DNA of 64,000 nt from an uncultured Mycobacterium sp. (GTDB taxonomy: Bacteria; Actinomycetota; Actinomycetes; Mycobacteriales; Mycobacteriaceae), in assembly GCA_900078375.1 (NCBI GenBank), contig FLQS01000020.1:29807-93806 (forward strand). Direction: 5' to 3'. The notes beneath the pieces are model-generated. The model saw nothing but the letters and a program-made list of their open reading frames with translations. It searched no databases and was not told the origin of the DNA. The position numbers and the translations under genes are program-made. Below are positions 17,836 through 26,777 of the stretch, in pieces; positions within the stretch are counted from its first letter, which is position 1; each line of letters begins with the position of its first letter.

Positions 17836-19479
17836 ATGACTCAGGCTGTCTCCTCTTCCTCCTCTTCGCGCGAGCGCTCATCGGCCGAGCTGCTGCGCCA
17901 TCCCATTCATTCCGGGCACCTGACGGTCGGCGCGCTCAAGCGCAACAAGACCAAGCCGGTGTTGCATCTGGGTGACACCACGCTGACCGGTGGCGAGCTC
18001 GCCGACCGCATCAGCCAGTACATTCAGGCGTTCGAGGCGCTCGGCGCGGGGTCCGGCGCGACGGCGGGGCTGCTGTCGCTGAACCGGCCCGAGGTGCTGA
18101 TGATCATCGGCGCCGGCCAGACCCAGGGGTACCGGCGGGTGGCACTACACCCTCTCGGCTCACTCGACGACCACGCGTACGTGCTCAACGACGCCGGGGT
18201 GACGTCACTGATCATCGACCCCAACCCGATGTTCATCGAGCGGGCACAGGGTCTGCTCGACAAGGTGCCCGCCCTCAAGCAGGTGCTGACCCTCGGCCCG
18301 GTTCCCGACGCGCTGGGCGACTCGGCGGTGGACCTGATCGCCGAGGCCGCCAAGTACTCGCCGAAGCCGTTGGTGGCGGCCGATCTGGCCCCCGATCACG
18401 TCGGCGGCATGGCCTACACCGGCGGCACCACCGGTAAGCCCAAGGGCGTGCTGGGCACCGCGCAGTCGATCACCTCGATGACCACCATCCAGCTCGCCGA
18501 GTGGGAGTGGCCGGACAACCCGCGGTTCCTGATGTGTACCCCGCTGTCGCATGCCGGTGCCGCGTTCTTCGTGCCGACCGTCGTCAAGGGCGGCGAACTG
18601 GTGGTGCTGACGAAGTTCGATCCGGCCGAGGTGCTGCGGGTGATCGAGGAGCAGAAGATCACCGCGACGATGCTGGTGCCGTCGATGATTTACGCGCTGA
18701 TGGATCATCCCGACTCGCAGACCCGCGATCTGTCGTCGCTGGAGACCGTCTACTACGGCGCCTCGGCGATGAACCCGGTGCGGCTGGCCGAGGCGATCCG
18801 CCGCTTCGGCCCGATCTTCGCCCAGTACTACGGGCAGTCCGAGGCCCCGATGGTGATCTCCTATCTGGCCAAGAAGGATCACGACGAGAAGCGGCTGACC
18901 TCCTGCGGACGGCCCACGCTGTTCGCCCGCACCGCGCTGCTGGACGCCGACGGCAAGCAGGTGGCGCAGGGCGAGGTCGGCGAGATCTGTGTCTCCGGGC
19001 CGCTGTTGAGCGGCGGGTACTGGAATCTGCCGGAGGAGACCGCCAAGGCGTTCAAGGACGGCTGGCTGCACACCGGTGACATGGCCCGCGAGGACGAGGA
19101 CGGCTTCTGGTTCATCGTCGACCGGGTCAAGGACATGATCGTCACCGGCGGGTTCAACGTGTTCCCGCGCGAGGTGGAGGACGTCGTGGCCGAGCATCCG
19201 GCGGTCGCGCAGGTATGCGTGATCGGGACGCCCGACGAGAAGTGGGGCGAGGCCGTCACCGCGGTGATCGTGCTGCGACCCGACCACCCCAGCGACGATG
19301 GCGCGGTGGCGACACTGACCGCCGAGATCCAGGCGGCGGTCAAGGACCGCAAGGGTTCGGTGCAAGCCCCCAAGCAGGTCATCATCGTCGACTCGGTGCC
19401 GGTGACCGCGCTGGGCAAGCCGGACAAGAAGGCCGTTCGGGCGCAGTTCTGGGAAGGCTCATCACGCGCCATCGGCTAG
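17836..19479 (+). CDS. fadD8: Fatty-acid-CoA ligase FadD8
   Basis: A 547-residue ANL-superfamily acyl-CoA synthetase equivalent to Rv0551c. The ATP motif AYTGGTTGKPKGVLG, the acyl-pocket motif YYGQSEAP, the adenylate motif DGWLHTGDMA and the C-terminal KPDKKAVR lysine region are all present. The N-terminus carries a run of serines (SSSSSSR). The ATG was chosen because the homologous region starts just after it and a -10 hexamer lies 7 nt upstream; the reading frame is open far upstream through the MFS gene, which is an artefact of GC-rich antisense coding. The KstR-like site implies induction by sterols. Substrate unproven. Confidence 0.9.
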   Translation: MTQAVSSSSSSRERSSAELLRHPIHSGHLTVGALKRNKTKPVLHLGDTTLTGGELADRISQYIQAFEALGAGSGATAGLLSLNRPEVLMIIGAGQTQGYRRVALHPLGSLDDHAYVLNDAGVTSLIIDPNPMFIERAQGLLDKVPALKQVLTLGPVPDALGDSAVDLIAEAAKYSPKPLVAADLAPDHVGGMAYTGGTTGKPKGVLGTAQSITSMTTIQLAEWEWPDNPRFLMCTPLSHAGAAFFVPTVVKGGELVVLTKFDPAEVLRVIEEQKITATMLVPSMIYALMDHPDSQTRDLSSLETVYYGASAMNPVRLAEAIRRFGPIFAQYYGQSEAPMVISYLAKKDHDEKRLTSCGRPTLFARTALLDADGKQVAQGEVGEICVSGPLLSGGYWNLPEETAKAFKDGWLHTGDMAREDEDGFWFIVDRVKDMIVTGGFNVFPREVEDVVAEHPAVAQVCVIGTPDEKWGEAVTAVIVLRPDHPSDDGAVATLTAEIQAAVKDRKGSVQAPKQVIIVDSVPVTALGKPDKKAVRAQFWEGSSRAIG

Positions 19480-19501
19480 GCCGGCGGCGCATACTTGGGT
19501 G

Positions 19502-20035
19502 ATGCTGTCCCGGGTCATCCCGCTCGAGTACCTCAAAGAGCGTGACCTGATGTTCTGGCTGCCGCCCGGCGGTCAGGACAACGAGGTGTGGGCGGACACC
19601 TGGGTGATCCTCGCCGAACTCGAATCAGCCGACGCCGCAACGGTTCTCGCGCTCCTGCAGGACGCCGACGTTGGCGCCTACATCGCCAGCCCAAGCGGCC
19701 GAAGAGGCGCAACCACCGCGGGCGTGCAGCTCTACGTGGATCGGGAACAGCACAATCGCGCCGTCGATGTGGTGATGCAGTTTCTGCGTGGCAAGGACCA
19801 GCCAGCCGTACCGGTGAAGGCGTCTAAACCCACCCCGAAGATGCGCCCCAAGGCCAAGCGGCGGTCCGTCCGCATCCTGCTGACTGCCGTCCAGGTCGCG
19901 GCCGTCGCTGCGTTGATCGCGCTGGGCCTCCTTCTGGCCTACTACCGCGGCCCGTCCCTCTTCCCGACCGTGCACCGTGGGCACCATCCCGCACCCGTCT
20001 CGGATGCACCCGGCATCAACGGCAGTCGCCCCTGA
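19502..20035 (+). CDS. Membrane-anchored protein with DUF2007-like domain
   Basis: A 177-residue protein with a cytoplasmic N-terminal domain (about 1-85) whose pattern, LLQDADVGAYIASPS followed by LYVDREQHNRAVDVVMQFL, resembles the DUF2007 putative signal-transducing domain; then a basic linker (KPTPKMRPKAKRRSVR), one membrane helix (about 122-145) and a short extracytoplasmic tail. A GTG codon directly precedes the chosen ATG. It follows fadD8 by 22 bp and may be co-transcribed. Function unknown. Confidence 0.7.
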   Translation: MLSRVIPLEYLKERDLMFWLPPGGQDNEVWADTWVILAELESADAATVLALLQDADVGAYIASPSGRRGATTAGVQLYVDREQHNRAVDVVMQFLRGKDQPAVPVKASKPTPKMRPKAKRRSVRILLTAVQVAAVAALIALGLLLAYYRGPSLFPTVHRGHHPAPVSDAPGINGSRP

Positions 20036-20056
20036 CCCCAATGCGACGATGGTGGC

Positions 20057-20746
20057 ATGCCCATCAGCGCCGTTCTGTTCGACTTCTCCGGCACCCTGTT
20101 TCGCCTCGAGGAGGACGACAGCTGGTTCGCCGGTATGGAATTGATCGACGACGACGGCCGTCGTGCGGTCGACGAGCACATGCAGGCCGAACTGATGGAA
20201 CGCCTCACCCACCCCACCGGCGGTTCGGTGACCAGGACCGAGGAGGCCCACCGCGCCTGGGTCAACCGCGACCTCGCCCCAGCCCTGCACCGTGAGGCCT
20301 ACCTTCACGCGCTACGTGACGCCGGCCTGCCCGACCACCACGCCGAAGCGCTGTACCAACAAGCCATCGACCCCGCGTCCTGGGTGCCATACCCGGACAC
20401 CGTCGAGGTGCTGCGGTCACTGACGACCCACGGCCTGCACACCGCGATCGTCTCCAATATCGCGTTCGACATCCGACCGGCGTTCCGGACCGCGGGTGCC
20501 GAGGCCGACGAGTTCGTCCTGTCCTTCGAAGTCGGTGTCGTCAAACCGGATCCGCAGATCTTCGAGATCGCGCTGCAGCGCCTCGGCGTCGCCGCCGACG
20601 AGGCCGTGATGGTCGGCGACAGCCAAGAGAACGACGGTGCCGCCCGAGACGTCGGCTGCGACTTCATCCTGGTCGACCCACTGCCGGTCGCCGAACGTCC
20701 GACCGCGCTGATCGACGCACTGCGCGATCGCGGCATCGAGCTCTAG
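20057..20746 (+). CDS. HAD-superfamily hydrolase with DxSGT motif
   Basis: A 229-residue haloacid dehalogenase-like protein. Motif I is DFSGT at 9-13 (nucleophile Asp9), motif II is IVSN, motif III is the lysine of VVKPDPQ, and motif IV is GDSQEND. The second aspartate of the usual DxDGT is serine (Ser11), which in phosphatases removes the general acid/base; other HAD chemistries also lack it. A cap domain lies between motifs I and II (about 20-115). It lies 21 bp after the DUF2007-like gene. Substrate unknown. Confidence 0.82.
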   Translation: MPISAVLFDFSGTLFRLEEDDSWFAGMELIDDDGRRAVDEHMQAELMERLTHPTGGSVTRTEEAHRAWVNRDLAPALHREAYLHALRDAGLPDHHAEALYQQAIDPASWVPYPDTVEVLRSLTTHGLHTAIVSNIAFDIRPAFRTAGAEADEFVLSFEVGVVKPDPQIFEIALQRLGVAADEAVMVGDSQENDGAARDVGCDFILVDPLPVAERPTALIDALRDRGIEL

Positions 20747-20749
20747 GCG

Positions 20750-20755
20750 TACCTT
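20750..20755 (+). promoter_or_regulatory. -10 hexamer for leaderless DUF385 gene
   Basis: TACCTT ends 6 nt before the ATG of the deazaflavin-type gene; no ribosome binding site lies between. Confidence 0.4.
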
Positions 20756-20761
20756 TTGCAC

Positions 20762-21244
20762 ATGGCCGACTCCGAGCGCATCAGGCCACCGTGGTGGCTC
20801 AAGCCGATGAACAAGATCTTCATGGCGGTGATGCGGCTCGGCATCCCGTTCGCCGGGACGGAAAGCCCGATGGTGCTGACGGTTCCGGGCCGCAAGTCGG
20901 GCAAGCCGCGCTCCACGCCGATCACCCCGTTCACCGTCGACGGGAAGCGGTATGTCGTCGGTGGATTCCCCGGCGCCGACTGGGTGCGCAACGCCCGCGC
21001 CGCCGACGTCGCCACCCTGACCCAGGGCAGGCGGCGCGAGCGGGTCCGCATGGTGGAGCTCACGCCCGACGACGCCCGACGACTGCTGCGGGCCTTCCCC
21101 GCCCTGGTCCCCACCGGCGTCAGCTTCATGAAGAACGCTGGCCTGATCACCGACGGCAAACCTGAGGAATTCGAGGCACTGGCCGGCCGGTGCGCGGTGT
21201 TCCGATTCGACTCACTGACCGAGAATGGAGTTCAAACACCTTGA
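20762..21244 (+). CDS. Deazaflavin-dependent nitroreductase family protein (DUF385)
   Basis: A 160-residue split-barrel protein of the F420-dependent Ddn/DUF385 family, recognised by TVPGRKSGKPRSTPITPF and GGFPGADWVRNARAAD, which form the cofactor pocket in characterised members. Likely reduces quinones or similar compounds with F420H2; the physiological substrate is unknown. The ATG was preferred over a TTG two codons upstream because of the -10 hexamer position. Its stop codon overlaps the TTG start of menB (TTGA), so menB translation may depend on it. Confidence 0.8.
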   Translation: MADSERIRPPWWLKPMNKIFMAVMRLGIPFAGTESPMVLTVPGRKSGKPRSTPITPFTVDGKRYVVGGFPGADWVRNARAADVATLTQGRRRERVRMVELTPDDARRLLRAFPALVPTGVSFMKNAGLITDGKPEEFEALAGRCAVFRFDSLTENGVQTP

Positions 21245-22143
21245 GCAATAACCCCTTTGACCCGTCCCAGTGGCGGGTCGTCGACGGCTTCGAGGACCTG
21301 ACCGACATCACCTACCACCGCCATGTCGCCGATGCGACGGTGCGGGTGGCGTTCGACAGGCCCGAGGTGCGCAACGCTTTTCGTCCGCACACCGTCGACG
21401 AGCTCTACCGCACCCTGGACCACGCCCGGATGTCGCCCGATGTCGGCGTGGTGCTGTTGACCGGCAACGGGCCGTCGGCCAAGGATGGCGGCTGGGCATT
21501 CTGCTCGGGTGGCGATCAGCGCATCCGCGGCCGCAGCGGCTACCAGTACGCCGCGGGAGAAACCGCCGAAACCGTCGATCCGGCCCGTGCCGGGCGGCTG
21601 CACATCCTGGAGGTGCAACGGCTCATCCGGTTCATGCCCAAGGTCGTCATCTGCGTGGTCAATGGCTGGGCCGCAGGCGGCGGGCACAGCTTGCACGTGG
21701 TCTGCGACCTGACACTGGCCAGCCGCGAGCACGCCCGGTTCAAGCAGACCGACGCCGACGTCGGCAGCTTCGACGGCGGGTACGGCAGCGCCTATCTGGC
21801 GCGCCAGATCGGACAGAAGTTCGCGCGCGAGATCTTCTTTCTGGGCCGCCCCTACACCGCCGAGCAGATGCACCACATGGGTGCGGTCAACGAGGTCGTC
21901 GACCACGCCGAACTGGAAAACGTGGCCGTGCAGTGGGCCAAGGAGATCAACGGCAAATCGCCCCAGGCCCAGCGCATGCTGAAGTTCGCCTTCAACCTTC
22001 TCGACGACGGCCTGGTGGGCCAGCAACTGTTCGCCGGGGAGGCGACCCGACTGGCGTACATGACCGACGAAGCCGTCGAGGGCCGCGACGCGTTCTTGGA
22101 GAAGCGCGACCCCGATTGGACCCCCTACCCCCGGTATTTCTAG
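21241..22143 (+). CDS. menB: 1,4-Dihydroxy-2-naphthoyl-CoA synthase MenB
   Basis: Crotonase-fold ring-closing enzyme (300 residues) that turns o-succinylbenzoyl-CoA into DHNA-CoA. The oxyanion-hole segment GWAFCSGGDQRIRGRSGYQY and the second one GWAAGGGHSLHVVCDL are intact, and the catalytic TDADVGSFDGGYGS region matches M. tuberculosis MenB closely. The chosen start is TTG, overlapping the upstream stop codon (TTGA). An in-frame GTG at 21190 would add 17 residues, and the residues just before the TTG (SSNTLS) resemble those in the M. tuberculosis protein, so the true start may lie upstream. Confidence 0.95.
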   Translation: MSNNPFDPSQWRVVDGFEDLTDITYHRHVADATVRVAFDRPEVRNAFRPHTVDELYRTLDHARMSPDVGVVLLTGNGPSAKDGGWAFCSGGDQRIRGRSGYQYAAGETAETVDPARAGRLHILEVQRLIRFMPKVVICVVNGWAAGGGHSLHVVCDLTLASREHARFKQTDADVGSFDGGYGSAYLARQIGQKFAREIFFLGRPYTAEQMHHMGAVNEVVDHAELENVAVQWAKEINGKSPQAQRMLKFAFNLLDDGLVGQQLFAGEATRLAYMTDEAVEGRDAFLEKRDPDWTPYPRYF

Positions 22144-22307
22144 GGCTGCCTATCTAATTCCTCTGCGCCACAAACGCCTACTGGCGGCAACTGTTTTCCA
22201 ACGCGACCTTCGTCGAAAACGCACAGCTGGTTTCGCTTGCGTCAATGCCTAGCTCAGCTACCATCACCTCAGCAAACGCGCGGTGGCGCCTTCAACGGGG
22301 AGAAACA

Positions 22308-23324
22308 GTGGCATCAGCACGGGTTGTGGGTCAGGTCGGCGCGCTCGCGTTCGCGGTAGGCGCCGGATTCTTCATCGCGTCAGGCGTCGATGGCGCCGTC
22401 GCTTCGGCGGCGCCCGGCGATTCCGGCCACTCCGGCGTCGGCTCTTCCGCGCCGTCGCACTCCGCTTCGTCCGGTGCACACCGCACCGGCCCCAGCGCGC
22501 GCGTCTCGTCATCGCAGAAGACACCCGCGGCGACTCCGTCTCTAGCGGCGATCAACGCCGTGCCGACAAGCGTCTCGACAAGCCTGGCCTCTGCCACGGC
22601 CACCCCGAAGGCGCCGCACCTGCCCACACCGGTCGAGGTGCAGCAGGCGGTCGAGAACGGCCTGACCGCTCTGCGGAACAACGTGGAGTACGCGCTGCAC
22701 ATCAAGCCGGTGCCGCAGAAGATCTACGGCAAGCTGACCGACTCCCAGTACTGGTCACTGCAGAGCGGTGAGAACTGCGTCCTGATGGCAACCGCCTCGG
22801 TGATGGGTCAACTCACCGGCACCAAGGTGACCGAGGCGACCATCGTCGGTCAGGCGACGTCGACCCAGAGTGTCGTCGACCCCAGCAGGAAGATGTACCT
22901 GGGTTTGGCCACCGAGGACCGCGTTGCGATCGGCGACGCCGAAGAGCTGTTGCGGCTCAACGGCATCGACGCGACCACCAAGGATGATTACAAAAAGACG
23001 CAGGGCCTGACCGCATTCAGGGCGCTGGAGAAGGAACTCAAAGCCGGTAAGGCGGTCATGGTCGGCGTCAACGCCGGCGCGATCTGGAACGCCACCCCTG
23101 GCGATCCGGTGCCCGGCGCGCTTGCCGACGCAGCCGATCACGAGGTGTCGGTGATCGCGATCAATGCCACCACCCGGACCGTCTACATCAATGACAGCGG
23201 ACTTCCCAACGGTGCCGGCCTGGCCGTACCGCTGGCCGTCTTCATGCGGGCGTGGCAGGCGGACAGCTTCGAGACGACCTCCGCTGTGCTCGCTGCGGCA
23301 GCCATCACCGCAATCGCCGCCTAG
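22308..23324 (+). CDS. Exported C39-like (papain-fold) peptidase
   Basis: A 338-residue protein with a signal peptide or membrane anchor (about 8-36), a low-complexity Ser/Ala/Thr linker (about 36-105) and a C-terminal C39-like domain. The probable catalytic Cys157 is in SGENCVLMAT, with His278 in ADHEVSVIAIN and Asn295 or Asp296 in VYINDSG. Domains of this kind cleave peptides or are inactive relatives. A GGGGAG ribosome binding site lies 5 nt before the GTG. It stands alone between menB and an SDR gene, and the 164-bp gap upstream shows no clear promoter. Substrate unknown. Confidence 0.72.
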   Translation: MASARVVGQVGALAFAVGAGFFIASGVDGAVASAAPGDSGHSGVGSSAPSHSASSGAHRTGPSARVSSSQKTPAATPSLAAINAVPTSVSTSLASATATPKAPHLPTPVEVQQAVENGLTALRNNVEYALHIKPVPQKIYGKLTDSQYWSLQSGENCVLMATASVMGQLTGTKVTEATIVGQATSTQSVVDPSRKMYLGLATEDRVAIGDAEELLRLNGIDATTKDDYKKTQGLTAFRALEKELKAGKAVMVGVNAGAIWNATPGDPVPGALADAADHEVSVIAINATTRTVYINDSGLPNGAGLAVPLAVFMRAWQADSFETTSAVLAAAAITAIAA

Positions 23325-23401
23325 TCTTTGGCGCGCACCCGGGCACCGTGGCGTAGAGCGCCGAAAAGCGCACCGGACTACCCGGCATAGACTCGGCAGC
23401 C

Positions 23402-24250
23402 GTGAATCCCCTGCGCCGCAGACTGACCGATGCCATCGCACTGACCGGAATGCGCCCGCCGCTGAGCATGCCGACCGGCATCAATATCGACCTGCGCGGC
23501 AAGCGCGTGCTGGTGACCGGCGCCTCGTCGGGCATCGGCGCGGCAGGCGCCGAGTTGTTCGCCGCGCAGGGGTGCGATGTCGTCGTGGTCGCGCGGCGTG
23601 CCGACCTGCTCGGTGAGGTCGTCGACCGCATCACCGCCGCAGGCGGAGCCGCTACCGCAATCGCCTGCGACCTGTCCGATCTGGACGCCGTCGACGCGCT
23701 GGCAAATGACGTCGGTGAGGTCGACATCCTGGTGAACAACGCCGGCCGGTCGATCCGCCGACCGCTGGCCGAGTCGCTGGACCGCTGGCACGACGTCGAA
23801 CGCACCATGACGCTGAATTACTTCTCACCGCTGCGGCTCATCCGCGGGCTGGCGCCCGCGATGATCGAGCGCGGCGACGGCCACATCATCAATGTCGCGA
23901 CGTGGGGGGTGTTCAGCGAAGCCTCCCCGCTATTCGGCGTCTACAACGCATCGAAGTCCGCGCTCAGCGCGGTCAGCCGGGTCATCGAAACCGAATGGTC
24001 GAGCCACGGCGTGCATTCGACGACGCTGTACTACCCGCTGGTGGCCACTCCGATGATCGCGCCGACCAAGGCCTATGACGGCCTGGCTGCGCTGACCCCC
24101 GAAGAGGCCGGACAGTGGATGATCGACGCCGCCCGGCACCGCCCGGTGCGGATCGCCCCTCGCATCGCCGTCACGGCCCGCGCGCTGGACGTCATCGCCC
24201 CCGGTGTCGTCAGCCGGGTGATGAAGCGTCAGCGCCTGCAGCCCAACTGA
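23402..24250 (+). CDS. Short-chain dehydrogenase (Rv0547c-type)
   Basis: A 282-residue SDR with an N-terminal extension of about 30 residues before the core. The cofactor motif TGASSGIG is near 40-47, NNAG near 111-114, and the active-site YNASK near 181-185. The extension and the C-terminal helix (ALDVIAPGVVSRVMKRQRLQPN) are typical of membrane-associated mycobacterial SDRs. In M. tuberculosis the same gene precedes the glyoxalase-like gene found 15 bp downstream here. Substrate unknown. Confidence 0.85.
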   Translation: MNPLRRRLTDAIALTGMRPPLSMPTGINIDLRGKRVLVTGASSGIGAAGAELFAAQGCDVVVVARRADLLGEVVDRITAAGGAATAIACDLSDLDAVDALANDVGEVDILVNNAGRSIRRPLAESLDRWHDVERTMTLNYFSPLRLIRGLAPAMIERGDGHIINVATWGVFSEASPLFGVYNASKSALSAVSRVIETEWSSHGVHSTTLYYPLVATPMIAPTKAYDGLAALTPEEAGQWMIDAARHRPVRIAPRIAVTARALDVIAPGVVSRVMKRQRLQPN

Positions 24251-24265
24251 GGTAAACACAACGGC

Positions 24266-24652
24266 ATGGAGATCCTCGCGAGCCGGATGCTGCTCCGGCC
24301 AGCGGATTACGCGGCCTCGGTGTCGTTCTACCGCGATGCGCTCGGCTTGGCGATCGCCCGCGAATACAGCGGCGGCACCGTGTTCTACGCCGGCCAGTCG
24401 CTGATCGAGCTCGCCGGCCACGGCGCACCCGAGCATCCGGGCGCCCCGTTTCCGGTGTCGTTGTGGCTGCAGGTCCGCGATATCTACTCAACCCAAAAGG
24501 ATCTGCAGGACCGCGGTGTGGAGATCGCCCGCGCGGCCCGTCGCGAACCGTGGGGTCTGCACGAGATGCACGTCAGCGATCCCGACGGGATGACACTGAT
24601 CTTCGTGCAGGTCCCCGAGGACCATCCGCTGCGCCGCGATACCCGCGACTAG
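24266..24652 (+). CDS. VOC/glyoxalase-fold protein (Rv0546c-type)
   Basis: A 128-residue vicinal oxygen chelate protein built of two beta-alpha-beta-beta-beta modules (SVSFYRDALGLAI in the first; LHEMHVSDPDGMTLIFVQV in the second). The metal-ligand positions carry Glu and His residues, but whether it acts as dioxygenase, lyase or antibiotic-binding protein cannot be told. It is co-directional with the SDR gene, 15 bp downstream. It converges on the DUF3349 gene with a 4-bp CTAG overlap containing both stop codons. Confidence 0.82.
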   Translation: MEILASRMLLRPADYAASVSFYRDALGLAIAREYSGGTVFYAGQSLIELAGHGAPEHPGAPFPVSLWLQVRDIYSTQKDLQDRGVEIARAARREPWGLHEMHVSDPDGMTLIFVQVPEDHPLRRDTRD

Positions 24653-24960
24653 TGCGATTCGAGCGGCCAGCCCACCGAGGCCAGCCGACCCGCAACCTGG
24701 TTCAGCTCTTCGGGATTGGGGTCCTTCTCGATGACCTCGCGGACGGCATCGCGGATCTGCTCGTCGGTAACCGGGGTATCGAAATCAGCTGAGCGCAAGA
24801 TCGATTGGGCCGCCTGAACGACCTCGTCATCCGTCAGCGACCGCTTCAGGAGGGCCAGCAGCGGATAGTAGTCCTTGGGCGGAACGCCTTCCGGATAGCC
24901 CTTGTGCAACCAGTCCAGGACGTTCTCGAGAAAGGCGGGGCGCTGTTGTTCGACGGTCAT
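24649..24960 (-). CDS. DUF3349 protein, copy 1
   Basis: A 103-residue, all-helical acidic protein of the DUF3349 family (Rv0543c type), with the signature WLHKGYPEGVPPKDYYPLLALLKRSLTDDEV at 17-47 and GWPLESH at the C-terminus. It is a paralogue of the gene at 26.8 kb on the other side of pitA. The ATG at MTVEQQRP was preferred over an upstream start because it aligns with the paralogue. It lies downstream of pitA and the small membrane protein gene in the same direction. Function unknown. Confidence 0.82.
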   Translation of the reverse strand: MTVEQQRPAFLENVLDWLHKGYPEGVPPKDYYPLLALLKRSLTDDEVVQAAQSILRSADFDTPVTDEQIRDAVREVIEKDPNPEELNQVAGRLASVGWPLESH

Positions 24961-24967
24961 CGCACTC

Positions 24968-25252
24968 TCACTTCTTGGGCAGCATCGGGAAGAGGTCGAC
25001 ACCGAAGTGATGGATGATCGTCATCCGGGTGATCCAGGCGACGGCCGTCACGATCACGAAGGAGACGAAGAGGAACAGCACGATCCCCAGGTACTTCAGC
25101 GCCGGGTTCGGCTTGTGGATCGCGTGGTCGGCTTCCTCACCGCCGGCGCCGAATGAGTAGGCAAGCATGCCCGTCGCGAAGATTGCCGGCAGGCCGGCGC
25201 CGAGCACCAGGCCCACGATCAGCACCTTGAAGATCGACTCGAAATACGTCAT
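24968..25252 (-). CDS. Small membrane protein (Rv0544c-type)
   Basis: A 94-residue protein with two membrane helices (about 7-32 and 54-78) and a short loop EEADHAIHKPNPALK between. The position between pitA and the DUF3349 gene is the same as for Rv0544c in M. tuberculosis, which points to a partner or accessory of the PitA transporter, but no function is known. A TTG directly precedes the chosen ATG. Confidence 0.78.
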   Translation of the reverse strand: MTYFESIFKVLIVGLVLGAGLPAIFATGMLAYSFGAGGEEADHAIHKPNPALKYLGIVLFLFVSFVIVTAVAWITRMTIIHHFGVDLFPMLPKK

Positions 25253-25284
25253 CAACGCGTCCTTTGGTTGGTAGGTGGTCGTGG

Positions 25285-26541
25285 TCAGACCGTGGCTTTG
25301 GGCTCGGTCTGCTTCGCACCCTTGGCGGCCGCCCGAACCTCAGCAGGCACCACGGAGTTCGTCGACGAGTCCCAATCGGCGTTGACGTTCGAGGAGTCGA
25401 CCTTCTGCTGCTGGGCGCGCCACCACATGTAGCCGGACAGCCCGACCAGGATCACGAAGATCAGGCCGTCGCCCATCAGCTGGGAGTTGGTGACGTCCTT
25501 GACGACGTAGGACAGCCAGTAGGACAGCGCCCCGACCAACGCAGCAGCCGGCAGCGTGACCAGCCAGGCCACCGCCATCCGGCCGGCAACCGACCAACGC
25601 ACCTCGGCGCCCGGCTTGCCGACGCCGCTACCCAGGATCGAGCCGGTGGCGACGTGCGTGGTGGACAGCGCCATGCCCGCAGCACTGGAGCTCAAAATGA
25701 TTGCGGCCGAGGAAGCTTCGGCCGCCAAGCCCTGCGGTGACTCGATCTCGACCAGTCCCTTGCCCAGCGTGCGGATGACCCGCCAACCGCCGATGTAGGT
25801 GCCAAGGCCGATGGCCAGCGCGCAGCTGAGGATGATCCAGAACGGCAGACCGTCCTTCTTCACGTCACCGGTCAGGTGCCCCGTGGTGATCAGCGCCAGC
25901 GCGATGACACCCATCGTCTTCTGCGCGTCGTTGGTGCCGTGCGCAAGCGCTACCAGCGAGGCAGTGGCGATCTGCCCCCAGCGAAAGCCCTCTTCGCGGC
26001 GGCGAGCCAGCACCCTGCGGGTGATTCGGTACACCAGCCAGGTGCCCGCGGCGGCGACCACGCCCGCGATCACCGGGGCGGCGACCGCCGGGATAAGCAC
26101 CTTTTCGGTGACGCCCTTCCAGTTGACACCTGCGCCGCCGAGCGCGGCCAGGCCGGCGCCGATGAGGCCGCCGAACAGGGCGTGCGACGAGCTGGACGGA
26201 ATGCCGAACAGCCAGGTCAGGAGGTTCCACAGGATGCCGCCGATCAGGCCGGCGAAGATGATCGTCAACCCCATCGAAGCGTCGATGCCCGGCAAGAGGT
26301 GACCAGTCTTGGCGTCCTGCACCTTGAGGACCGACGTCGTCACCGTGACGGCGACCTCGACGGAGAGGAACGCGCCGACGAGGTTCAGGACGCCGGCCAA
26401 CAGCACCGCGGTCTTGGGCTTGAGCGCGCCGGTGGCGATCGATGTCGCCATGGCGTTCCCGGTGTCGTGGAATCCGTTGGTGAAGTCGAAAGCCAGTGCG
26501 GTGGCGATCAGCAACACCAGGATGATCATCTCCGTGCTCAT
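25285..26541 (-). CDS. pitA: Low-affinity phosphate transporter PitA
   Basis: A 418-residue inorganic phosphate permease of the PiT family, driven by protons and carrying phosphate as a metal complex. The two PiT signature repeats are present: FDFTNGFHDTGNAMATSI near 18-35 and GTNDAQKTMGVIAL near 220-233, with about ten membrane helices and a cytoplasmic C-terminal tail rich in Lys and Thr. It heads a short operon with a small membrane protein and a DUF3349 gene. The upstream region has an imperfect inverted repeat that could bind a regulator. Confidence 0.93.
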   Translation of the reverse strand: MSTEMIILVLLIATALAFDFTNGFHDTGNAMATSIATGALKPKTAVLLAGVLNLVGAFLSVEVAVTVTTSVLKVQDAKTGHLLPGIDASMGLTIIFAGLIGGILWNLLTWLFGIPSSSSHALFGGLIGAGLAALGGAGVNWKGVTEKVLIPAVAAPVIAGVVAAAGTWLVYRITRRVLARRREEGFRWGQIATASLVALAHGTNDAQKTMGVIALALITTGHLTGDVKKDGLPFWIILSCALAIGLGTYIGGWRVIRTLGKGLVEIESPQGLAAEASSAAIILSSSAAGMALSTTHVATGSILGSGVGKPGAEVRWSVAGRMAVAWLVTLPAAALVGALSYWLSYVVKDVTNSQLMGDGLIFVILVGLSGYMWWRAQQQKVDSSNVNADWDSSTNSVVPAEVRAAAKGAKQTEPKATV

Positions 26542-26563
26542 AAGTGAGATTGTGGTGGGTAAA

Positions 26564-26592
26564 GGGACCCTTTGACCAGCGGCCAAAGGTCC
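26564..26592. promoter_or_regulatory. Inverted repeat between pitA and DUF3349 gene
   Basis: GGGACCCTTTG and CAAAGGTCC pair over about 9 bp with one bulged C and a 9-nt spacer. It lies 23 bp upstream of pitA in the gap shared with the divergent DUF3349 gene. It could be a phosphate-responsive operator, but no known consensus is matched with certainty. Confidence 0.35.
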
Positions 26593-26777
26593 TCGAACTG
26601 CATATTTGCGAACGTCCCGCAGCTGTTCATCCGTCGTTAACCCGAAGGCCGTCCGCGGTTCCGCTGGGCCGACGGATCGGGGGTACAACTCGGGGGGCGC
26701 GGCGAGTACTCGCGCCGATTAGCATTCTTGACGTCCACTGGGCGCGCTCACACGCCCCCCGCCAGGGAGATGCCGCG

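Noticed and set aside
17836..19479. fadD8 as a second menE
   Set aside because: It is 160 residues longer, has an N-terminal domain lacking in MenE, and an unmistakable MenE lies at 27-28 kb.
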